Source: Fulvivirga sp.
Lineage (GTDB): Bacteria; Bacteroidota; Bacteroidia; Cytophagales; Cyclobacteriaceae
Assembly: GCA_028280565.1 (NCBI GenBank)
Contig: JANQLQ010000208.1
Span: 1-45,689, forward strand
Direction of reading: 5' to 3'
Length of the DNA stretch: 45,689 bases
Numbering within the stretch: the stretch's first letter is position 1; every line of letters starts with the position of its first letter. Shown one piece after another: positions 1-6,994 of the stretch. Made by a program: the position numbers and the translations under genes. A model generated the notes under the pieces. That model was given only the letters and a program-made list of their open reading frames with translations. It ran no database searches and was not told where the DNA came from.

Positions 1-268
1 CGCATCGCTAAGGCCAGCCCGCTGGGTTCGCGATGACGGTAAAAACGGATCGTCACGGCGAGTGGTACCATTTTTACGAAAATGCTTGAAGTTGGAATGG
101 CAAAACGGGAAAATAATCGTCACCGCGAGGCTGGTGTGGCCATTGGGCTGGTTACGAAGCGGCCTCCCTCTCGTGTGTGATCGAATGGAACCCGTTCTCG
201 TTCCGCGAGTGGGGGATCGCTTCACGCAACCCCAAGGCCCACCTGCTGGGTTCGCGATGACGATAACC
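1..268 (-). repeat. Dispersed intergenic repeat, copy A (composite)
   Basis: Non-coding stretch at the window edge. Read on the minus strand it closely matches 36884-37150: 17-bp blocks at 245-261 and 211-227 are identical to blocks at 36884-36900 and 36918-36934, with further matches such as tccattcgatcaca. Positions 1-39 are a second, window-truncated unit of the same family, nearly identical to 36882-36920 in inverted orientation. The stop-rich reading frames here do not resemble proteins. Positions 269-367 hold nothing else recognisable. Confidence 0.75.
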
Positions 269-367
269 TTTCAAGCGCAGCCCCAGTGTTCCCAAAGACG
301 GAAACGGGATTCTTGAGCCATTTCCAAGCTTTTTAAGAAAGTAAAAATTCCTTTTTGAAAAAACCAC

Positions 368-1873
368 TTATTCATGATCCCATTTCACAATCCACGGATC
401 ATTTGTTTTTTGCTGGAATGTCCTTATTCGGCTTTGTAGAGCCATCAAAAGCTCCTGGTGGCTTGCGCTATTTATTAAATTGATAGACTCAAGTGGATCC
501 TCCTGCAGGTTGTACAACTCAAATTCCGGCCTGGAAGTGTAAGAAACGATATCCCTGGCCCCGTATTTCGGGTTATCGGATTCCAGGGCCTCCTGCCATG
601 TAGCCGAAGCCCACAAATCGGATGCATGCGGATAGGGTAATGGGTGGGCCAGGTTCCATATTAACTTGTAATCCCCCTTTATGATAGACCTCATCGGGTA
701 ATACATGGTGATCTCGTGGAAAGTGTGGCTCGCAAAGCTCTCTGTCCTGGCTTCCTCTCCGGGGGACTCCAGCACATTTTTAAATGAAATGCCATGAAAA
801 TCATCTACTGGGGTTTGAAGGTGTTGCCCTCCGGCCGCGTAATCTTTAAATGAATTCTTCAATGAATCAGTCGCTGGTCCCAGGATCCCCGCCAAATCCA
901 AAATGGTGGGGGTAAGATCCGACCAGTTTACGAGCGCTTCGGTGACAGATCCCGCATTTTGCTGGTTTACGTTTTTAACGATCAACGGGAGATTGATACC
1001 GGGCTCATAAACATTGGTCTTGGCTCCCGGGAAGGCTATTCCATTATCAGAGATGTAAATTATGATCGTATTGTCCCATTTTCCTGCTTCTTTAAGATAG
1101 CGCATTAACTTCCCTACCCCCTGGTCCACACGATTTACAGATGTATAGTATTGTACTAATTCTGCTCTTGTCGCTGGTAGATCGGGAAGATACCCTGGCA
1201 CCAAAACGCTATCGGGACTTATCCCATACTCCTCTATCCCTTCATATCCCTCATCCCTATTACCAAACCGATCAGGCTTCAAGGGGTGCGCCTCTACCCT
1301 GCCCCCACCTCTATGAGGGTCATTGGTGCAGAAATACAGGAAAAAGGGATGGTTCGTCGTTTCTATGAACTTGATCGATTCTTCCACCATTTTTGCCGTA
1401 TTCCGACCACGGAATGGAAGGACTCGCTGGAACCTGAATACCTCTTCCGGTCCTACATGGTATTTACCGATCCGGGCAGTCCTGTAACCCGCGATTTCCT
1501 CCAAATACGCGGGTAATGATTTCAAAAATTCATGTGATCTGAAATGATGGTAGCTATGTACATGACCGTACATACCATTCAGGTGATTGTACAAACCTGT
1601 CAGGATCACGGAGCGACTGGCCGCACATGATGGAGCCGTAGCATAGGCCCTCGTAAACCGCAAACCTTCTGATGCCAGCACATCTAGGTTGGGGGTGCTT
1701 ATGGCCCGGTTGCCATAGCAGCCCAGGTCATTCATGCCGTGGTCATCAGCAACGATCAATATGATATTGGGCTTTTTTCCCAAGGAAAAATTAGCGCCTT
1801 GATCTTTTCGTTCCTGGCAACCGATCAATACAAATAAGAAGGTGATGAGTAAAAGTGAAGTTCTCGATGACAT
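368..1873 (-). CDS. Sulfatase (S1 family, heparan N-sulfatase-like), lipoprotein
   Basis: Predicted arylsulfatase-superfamily enzyme that hydrolyses a sulfate ester or sulfamate on a glycan, anchored as a lipoprotein (hydrophobic leader, lipobox L-I-G-C with Cys19). The N-terminal metal-binding Asp pair is D43-D44 (V-A-D-D-H-G). The formylglycine signature is C83-A-A-S-R87, an acceptable C-x-[P/A]-S-R core whose Cys83 would be converted to formylglycine. A second metal-site motif I-S-D-N-G is visible in the middle. Length (501 aa) is normal. The D-D-H-G / G-C-Y-G-N pattern resembles N-sulfoglucosamine sulfohydrolase-like sulfatases; substrate is not determined. It follows the next sulfatase by 11 bp, so the two are probably co-transcribed. 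It is the last gene of the long minus-strand series. Confidence 0.9.
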   Translation of the reverse strand: MSSRTSLLLITFLFVLIGCQERKDQGANFSLGKKPNIILIVADDHGMNDLGCYGNRAISTPNLDVLASEGLRFTRAYATAPSCAASRSVILTGLYNHLNGMYGHVHSYHHFRSHEFLKSLPAYLEEIAGYRTARIGKYHVGPEEVFRFQRVLPFRGRNTAKMVEESIKFIETTNHPFFLYFCTNDPHRGGGRVEAHPLKPDRFGNRDEGYEGIEEYGISPDSVLVPGYLPDLPATRAELVQYYTSVNRVDQGVGKLMRYLKEAGKWDNTIIIYISDNGIAFPGAKTNVYEPGINLPLIVKNVNQQNAGSVTEALVNWSDLTPTILDLAGILGPATDSLKNSFKDYAAGGQHLQTPVDDFHGISFKNVLESPGEEARTESFASHTFHEITMYYPMRSIIKGDYKLIWNLAHPLPYPHASDLWASATWQEALESDNPKYGARDIVSYTSRPEFELYNLQEDPLESINLINSASHQELLMALQSRIRTFQQKTNDPWIVKWDHE

Positions 1874-1884
1874 GATCCAATATA

Positions 1885-3357
1885 CTATTTTTTCATCTCA
1901 TCTTGGCCTAATTGCCCTGTACCTGTACTTTTTGATACCGCCGGCTCAAAGTCTCCAGGGATCCACCTTCTCATTTCTTCCAATACAGGCGCATACTGAT
2001 CATTAGATGCCAGGTTATTCCATTCCAGGGAATCCGTATCATGGTCATAAAGCTCTTCTGAACCGTCCTCATAAAGTATATACCTCCACTTTTCGGTTCG
2101 TACGCTGCTCCTGTTAGGCTGATCAAACGAGACCGAAGCATACGGCCACTCCAGCTGTGGATTACTGAGTAGGGGTGCAATGTTCCGTCCATCATTCCCA
2201 GGGTTGGCCGGAAGCCCTGCCAGGTTAACTAACGTGGGATACAGATCGAGTAAATTGACCATTTTATCACTGCTAGTCCTAGGTTGGGTCACACCTGGAA
2301 CAGAAATTATCAAAGGTACCCTGCAAGCCTCTTCCCACATGGTAAATTTCCTGTAGTGCAGTTTCTCCCCCAAATGCCAGCCATGGTCTCCCCATAAGAC
2401 CAATATGGTATTATCCTTGTTCGGGTTTTCAAGGATCGCCTCCAGTAAGATACCCAGGCAATCGTCAGCATAGGCCATGGAAGCTAAGTAGGCTTGCACC
2501 GCCTCCTTTTGAAGTCCATGCTTTTTGATCCGCTGGAAATCTTTGTCCTGCTTGAGTCCCCCAGAGTTTTGTTTTGCCAGCTTTCCCAGGTCATCCAGGT
2601 CATTTTCATTGATCTCGGGTACAATTACCTCATCGATCGGGAACCTGTCATAATACTCTTGCGGAACATACCATGGTAAGTGAGGCCGGAAAAGACCTGC
2701 CGCAATGAATTTTGGCTTTTCACTTTCTTTTAACAATTCATTGGCCGCCCATTTAGCCACGTGATAATCCTGGGTTTCTTCGATACTTAAATTATTGGAG
2801 GCCCAGTCAAGGCCATACTGAAAAACTCCCTGGTAAGGCATCCCGTTCGCCAACATTCCATCTTTTCTTCCCGGGTGTTGCCCCATGCTATTCCCAGTAG
2901 GATTTTGCCAATCATCCCATTCGTCGGGATGAGACATTGGACCTTTCATGTGGTGAAACAACTTTCCTTTACCGGAAGTATGATAACCATGTTTACTAAG
3001 GTACCGAGGCAATGTGGCCACCTTACCATAAATGGGTGATCGAGAAAGTGAATCCCGGTTTTTGTAAATACCACTTCTGTGTGGAGATACCCCCGTTAGC
3101 AGTGCTGCTCTTGACGGATTACAAACGGGAGCTGCGCAGTAGGCCCTTTCGAAAACCAGCCCCATACCGGCCAGGCGGTCCAGGTTTGGCGTTTTTGCTT
3201 GCGGATGGCCTCCTAGAAATCCCACCCAGTCATTCAGGTCGTCCACGGCTATCATGAGAATATCTGGCCTGGTCGGTTGCTCAGCCTGTTGCTGGTTGCT
3301 ACATCCCAATAGAATGAAGCATATAATTAAAAAAGTTATGGATCTTCCGGTTTGCAT
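1885..3357 (-). CDS. Sulfatase (S1 family, iduronate-2-sulfatase-like), lipoprotein
   Basis: Predicted exported sulfatase of 490 aa. It has a lipoprotein leader with lipobox L-L-G-C (Cys19), an N-terminal A-V-D-D-L-N-D-W metal motif (D39-D40) and the formylglycine signature C79-N-P-S-R83. Further on come the L-F-R-P-H-L-P segment and W-G-D-H-G-W-H-L-G-E, typical of iduronate-2-sulfatase-like S1 sulfatases. A C-terminal R-T-E-K-W-R-Y segment followed by E-L-Y-D-H is the usual sulfatase tail. It lies upstream of the sulfatase ending at 368 with an 11-bp gap and downstream of a GH43. Family resemblance points to 2-O-type sulfate removal, but sulfatase specificity cannot be read reliably from motifs. 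Confidence 0.9.
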   Translation of the reverse strand: MQTGRSITFLIICFILLGCSNQQQAEQPTRPDILMIAVDDLNDWVGFLGGHPQAKTPNLDRLAGMGLVFERAYCAAPVCNPSRAALLTGVSPHRSGIYKNRDSLSRSPIYGKVATLPRYLSKHGYHTSGKGKLFHHMKGPMSHPDEWDDWQNPTGNSMGQHPGRKDGMLANGMPYQGVFQYGLDWASNNLSIEETQDYHVAKWAANELLKESEKPKFIAAGLFRPHLPWYVPQEYYDRFPIDEVIVPEINENDLDDLGKLAKQNSGGLKQDKDFQRIKKHGLQKEAVQAYLASMAYADDCLGILLEAILENPNKDNTILVLWGDHGWHLGEKLHYRKFTMWEEACRVPLIISVPGVTQPRTSSDKMVNLLDLYPTLVNLAGLPANPGNDGRNIAPLLSNPQLEWPYASVSFDQPNRSSVRTEKWRYILYEDGSEELYDHDTDSLEWNNLASNDQYAPVLEEMRRWIPGDFEPAVSKSTGTGQLGQDEMKK

Positions 3358-3428
3358 TCCACTAAATTAAACCTGTTCCTGGTTCATGATTTGCTCTAAA
3401 CGATTAGACTTTTGCCCGGTTCGACAAG

Positions 3429-3445
3429 ATGCTTTAGGAAAGCAT
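3429..3445. other. Small perfect hairpin between GH43 and sulfatase
   Basis: ATGCTTT-agg-AAAGCAT, 7-bp perfect arms and a 3-nt loop, in the 144-bp gap between the GH43 ending at 3502 and the sulfatase starting at 3357. It has no T-run on either side, so it is not a classical terminator. It could be an mRNA processing or stability element, or chance. Confidence 0.35.
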
Positions 3446-3501
3446 AGTGCGTTGCATACTTATCTTTGATTCAGTTTGGGGTATTATGTCATTCAAGAGA
3501 G

Positions 3502-4932
3502 TCAGTTTAAGACCAGCCAGTTCACATTCATTATTTTTGTTGTACCACGACGGCTTTTGAAAACCAAGAATAAGTCATGCACTCCTTCTATTTTTTCCAG
3601 CAATCCTGTCTCAACGGTTTTCCAGCTATTCCATCCGCCTGTGTTTTGTGAACGTATAGTAGCAATCTTTTTTCCATCGATACTATCAAGATAAACATCC
3701 AAAGTTCCGGCCGTAGTTACGCCTGAAATTCTTGCGGTAAGTTTACGGGCTGTTCCACCACCGAAATCAACCCTGTTAAAGCGGACATAAGCGTCCCGTT
3801 CTGTTTCACATATCATCCAACCGTCCGGTTCTCCCCCACCGACAAAGGCCGTTTTAGCTCCATTGATTTCGTTATACCGGTCTACTTGTAGGGTATCCCC
3901 CAACGTGGGTGTACCAATGCCACGCAAGGTAGGGATCACTTTCTTTATTGCCCCGGGTAGTATCCTGCGCCTCGGTTTGTCAAAATACATGTAATCGGCA
4001 CGTATGGAACGTAATTTATTATCACCACTGACCTCCCATTGGTGGTAGAATAATATCCAATTTCCCTGGTATTCCACCACGGAATGGTGATTCGTGCCAT
4101 CACCAATATTATCAATAATTTTTCCCCGGTAGCGGTAAGGGCCCATAGCCTTATCCGACGTGGCGTAACCAATGGTATACCCTTCATCTCTAAAAATATG
4201 TGCAAACGACAGGTAATAGATGCCATCCTTTTTGAAAGGGAATGCACCTTCCATATATCCGCCCGGAAGACCTTGAACGGAGACAGGTTCCTGCGCTAGT
4301 TCCTTCATGTTTTTCTCCAGGGGCGCCACATGGATCTCGTGCCCACTTCCAAAGAACATATAAAATGTGCCATCATCATCTTTTAGCAGGCCGGGGTCAA
4401 TCCCCTTGGTCCCTGGGATATAGTCTTGTTCTACTTTAAATGGCCCGGTGGGGCTGCTGCCTACAGCCACACCGACCCGGTGCACGGAATCTGCCGCTCT
4501 CACAGGGAAATAGAAATAATATTTGCCATCCTTTTCTATACAATCCGGCGCCCACATGCTGTAAGAACCTTTCAAAGCCCAGGGTACCTCATCGTTATTC
4601 AAAAACCGGCCATGATCTTTCCAGGTAACGCCGTTTTCCAATGAAAATATGTTGTAGCCTGGCATACAATGCTGATATCTCGTGTAATCGGAAGGAGGTA
4701 CCGTGTCACTGGAAGGATAGATGTACAACTTACCTTCAAAGACCCTGGCAGTAGGATCGGCAGTGTACATATGAGTGATCAACGGATTCTGAGCTTGTAA
4801 AAAGCAAGTATAAAGCACCAGTACCAGGCTGGGCAGAAACAGCTTTTTTTGATGGCGCACTGGAAAAGACAGGATTGTCAGCTTTGTACGGAATTCCATT
4901 GAGTCTTTTAAGAGGTGATTCAGTTGCTTCAT
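3502..4932 (-). CDS. GH43 glycosidase with C-terminal CBM6
   Basis: Predicted secreted five-bladed beta-propeller glycosidase, most likely an alpha-L-arabinofuranosidase or beta-xylosidase type exo-enzyme. The GH43 triad is recognisable: base D59 (T-A-D-P-T-A-R-V), pKa modulator D179 (G-I-D-P-G-L-L) and acid E228 (Y-M-E-G-A-F). Residues about 350-476 form a CBM6-like beta-sandwich (aromatic W-N-S-W and C-terminal N-V-N-W-L). The signal peptide lies at about 29-48, leaving an unusually long n-region from the first Met; an internal Met at residue 12 (start 4899) may be the true start. It stands between sulfatases, suggesting that desulfation and arabinosyl/xylosyl removal go together. Specificity within GH43 is inferred only. 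Confidence 0.88.
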   Translation of the reverse strand: MKQLNHLLKDSMEFRTKLTILSFPVRHQKKLFLPSLVLVLYTCFLQAQNPLITHMYTADPTARVFEGKLYIYPSSDTVPPSDYTRYQHCMPGYNIFSLENGVTWKDHGRFLNNDEVPWALKGSYSMWAPDCIEKDGKYYFYFPVRAADSVHRVGVAVGSSPTGPFKVEQDYIPGTKGIDPGLLKDDDGTFYMFFGSGHEIHVAPLEKNMKELAQEPVSVQGLPGGYMEGAFPFKKDGIYYLSFAHIFRDEGYTIGYATSDKAMGPYRYRGKIIDNIGDGTNHHSVVEYQGNWILFYHQWEVSGDNKLRSIRADYMYFDKPRRRILPGAIKKVIPTLRGIGTPTLGDTLQVDRYNEINGAKTAFVGGGEPDGWMICETERDAYVRFNRVDFGGGTARKLTARISGVTTAGTLDVYLDSIDGKKIATIRSQNTGGWNSWKTVETGLLEKIEGVHDLFLVFKSRRGTTKIMNVNWLVLN

Positions 4933-4966
4933 TTGTTTCGATCCATTTTTACAAGTTATACTTCTA

Positions 4967-5083
4967 CTATTTAAAAATTGGTTCGTGCATAGCTCCCAAT
5001 TTTTCCACCGGGATCTTGATCAGTTCGCTATCTTGCCAACATGTAATATTTTCCGGATGGGCTACAGAAGTTATAAATGAGTT
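4967..5083 (-). pseudogene. Fragment of a Crp/Fnr-type cyclic-nucleotide-binding regulator
   Basis: A 38-codon open stretch without a start codon, bounded by in-frame stops (TAA at 5084-5086, TAG at 4967-4969). Its translation begins N-S-F-I-T and continues E-N-I-T-C-W-Q-D-S-E-L-I, ending in L-G-A-M-H-E. This pattern (S-F-[IL]-T, E-x-I, D-[SC]-E-L, then an E-L-x-x-[LM]-[HY]-like helix) is what Bacteroidota Crp/Fnr cyclic-nucleotide-binding domains look like just before the dimerisation helix. There is no beta-roll start and no helix-turn-helix, so it can only be a relic. The assignment rests on remembered family patterns, not a search. Confidence 0.45.
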
Positions 5084-5098
5084 TTACTCAATTTCTTC

Positions 5099-5218
5099 CT
5101 AATCAATAAGCATGACAGGCATGAGGAACCACTTAAAACCGAGCATTTCATCCAACCCTGCTTCATTCTCGCCAGTCACATGTTGAGGAGATTGCACGGA
5201 CCTCCTAATTGATCTCAT
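5099..5218 (-). CDS. Possible 39-aa ORF overlapping the sulfatase stop
   Basis: ATG at 5216-5218 overlaps the TGA of the upstream sulfatase by 4 bp (ATGA), the same coupling used by real gene pairs in this window. The product starts M-R-S-I-R-R and ends G-F-K-W-F-L-M-P-V-M-L-I-D. I do not recognise it. It could be a small peptide, the 5' relic of a decayed gene (a regulator fragment follows in another frame at 4967-5083), or chance. No signal peptide is seen. Confidence 0.25.
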   Translation of the reverse strand: MRSIRRSVQSPQHVTGENEAGLDEMLGFKWFLMPVMLID

Positions 5219-6822
5219 TGAGGAAATTGACCCGGTGTACGAGACAACTCCCGGTCAAGTAACTGCTCCAATTCATTGGCTACCGAAACATAAGCCTTTT
5301 TGCCCATTAAATTTTCGAACTCGAACGGATCTTTCTCCAGGTCATAGAGCTCCCGATCTCCATTTCTGAACCTGATAAACCGATACTGATCTACTCTTAT
5401 GGCATGGTTGTCTTTGCCATGCGTATTGAGTACCGGGCCCCTCTTGGAAGTTTCCAGGGTGAGCATCTTTGACAGGTCATAACCATAAATGTGATCAGGA
5501 CGCGGTAAACCGGCTAAAGAGACTACCGTGGGGTAGAGATCTTGCAAGCTGACAGGAGTTTGAATGGTACCTGTGTTGGCATTTCTATAATCCCTGGCTA
5601 TCAAATTACTGTGGTTGGCTCCTTCCCATAAGGTAGTTTTCCCTGTCCTGTTTTTATCTCCTACATGATATCCATGATCACTCCAAAGCAACACAATGGT
5701 ATTATCCTTTCCCGGGCTTTTCTTAAGTGCATCTATCAGGAATCCAATGTTTTGATCCGAATAAGCTACGGTGGCCAGGTAGGCCTGGAGATAGGCTTTC
5801 CATGCGTTTAGATCTCCACCCTCGCCGTCTACCTTTATACCGTACTGTCTAAGCCGTGTAAAGCCGGTTTTTCGTGTGACTTCTTTGCCATAGCCCGAGA
5901 GGTCCTGCCGGTCCTCCTTTATCCAATCCAGTAACTCCTGGTCAATGGACATTTCCGAGACCGGGAACAAGTCGTGAAAAGACTGCGGCACCACCCAGGG
6001 AAGGTGCGGGGCAAATAACCCACAGGCAAGAAACCAGGGTTTATCTTTTGGGACTTCCACGTGCTTTTTCTGCTTTCTGAAATCCACCATTTCTGCCCGG
6101 CCGGATAGCACCAGGTCAGCAATAAACTTTGCATTCAGGAAGTCATTGGCTTTTTCCCTGGGAACTTCGGTAGTGCCAAACCGGGTATAGTTACGCACAT
6201 TCCCGGTCTTGTTTTCCCAGTACCTGGAGATCTTTTCCTCCCGGTCAACGGAAGCCCCCGCTCCTACGCCAGTGCCTGTCCACGTTTCAACCCAGTCATC
6301 CCAGGAAAACAGTTGGTCGGGCCAGTCACTGAAGACCCCCCTGTCCAGGTAAGACTGGCCTTTGTGAAAGACTTTGCCAATGCCACAGGTATAGTACCCG
6401 TTTTGCTTTAGGTATTGCGGGAGGGTGACTGCATCCGTCAACGTCTCGTAACCTCGAAAATGCTGATCATGATGATAATACCCGGAAACATGAGGCGGCA
6501 CGCCGGTAAGCAGTGCTGTCCTGGAGGGACCGCAAAGCGGGGCGGCACAATAGGCCTTTTCAAATACTATCGCTTCTTTTGCAAAGGCATTCATACGAGG
6601 AGTCAGTCGATTGATCACTGATTCCCTCAGCTTGTCATCGGGGTATATTTTCTCCAAAAAATTTCCCGGGAAGTTTCCCAGTACTGTATTGTAGATGTTC
6701 AGGTCATCTACCGCAATGAATAGAAAATTTGGCCGGCTCGGCTGGGGCTTTTCCCTCCCTGCCCACCAAAAACCTCCTGAAACAAGCACAGTGAAAAGAA
6801 GAAATGCACGTATGTATTTCAT
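5215..6822 (-). CDS. Sulfatase (S1 family, iduronate-2-sulfatase-like), long form
   Basis: Predicted exported sulfatase, 535 aa. The N-terminus is a signal peptide or membrane anchor (hydrophobic 5-20, no lipobox Cys). The metal motif is A-V-D-D-L-N (D39-D40). About 25 extra residues (50-75, N-F-L-E-K-I-Y) separate this from the formylglycine signature C97-G-P-S-R101, so the spacing is longer than in its neighbours. L-F-A-P-H-L-P-W and W-S-D-H-G-Y-H-V-G-D confirm the alkaline-phosphatase-superfamily core. The 172-bp gap upstream holds two hairpins. A possible tiny ORF starts inside its stop codon. It is probably a different sulfatase subgroup from the gene at 1885, so a distinct sulfate position is plausible but unproven. 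Confidence 0.9.
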   Translation of the reverse strand: MKYIRAFLLFTVLVSGGFWWAGREKPQPSRPNFLFIAVDDLNIYNTVLGNFPGNFLEKIYPDDKLRESVINRLTPRMNAFAKEAIVFEKAYCAAPLCGPSRTALLTGVPPHVSGYYHHDQHFRGYETLTDAVTLPQYLKQNGYYTCGIGKVFHKGQSYLDRGVFSDWPDQLFSWDDWVETWTGTGVGAGASVDREEKISRYWENKTGNVRNYTRFGTTEVPREKANDFLNAKFIADLVLSGRAEMVDFRKQKKHVEVPKDKPWFLACGLFAPHLPWVVPQSFHDLFPVSEMSIDQELLDWIKEDRQDLSGYGKEVTRKTGFTRLRQYGIKVDGEGGDLNAWKAYLQAYLATVAYSDQNIGFLIDALKKSPGKDNTIVLLWSDHGYHVGDKNRTGKTTLWEGANHSNLIARDYRNANTGTIQTPVSLQDLYPTVVSLAGLPRPDHIYGYDLSKMLTLETSKRGPVLNTHGKDNHAIRVDQYRFIRFRNGDRELYDLEKDPFEFENLMGKKAYVSVANELEQLLDRELSRTPGQFPQ

Positions 6823-6902
6823 ATTCTGCCTTAATTGATTTATTGATCGTGATCTTGTACAATCATCTTTTGCCCGAAGAATTGATTTTCACTTTACAGT
6901 AA

Positions 6903-6960
6903 TCGGCCGGAGGCCGAAATTATAGCCGTCACTTGGCGAAACCAAGCGACTGTTTTTTTT
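6903..6960 (+). terminator. Double hairpin with T-run (plus-strand orientation)
   Basis: Two adjacent inverted repeats: tCGGCC-gga-GGCCGa at 6903-6917, and GTCaCTTGG-cgaaa-CCAAGcGAC at 6928-6950 followed by a run of eight T (6953-6960). The second has the shape of a rho-independent terminator for plus-strand transcription, although the flanking genes are on the minus strand. It may stop antisense transcription, act as an mRNA 3' stem for the beta-helix gene ending at 6995, or be a dispersed intergenic repeat. Confidence 0.45.
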
Positions 6961-6994
6961 ATTTTATAGACGAACACGACTAGCTGATAGAGCT

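Noticed and set aside
62-367. Overlapping short frames on both strands at the window start
   Set aside because: They lie in a dispersed non-coding repeat that recurs at 36.9 kb, where the frames are not preserved.
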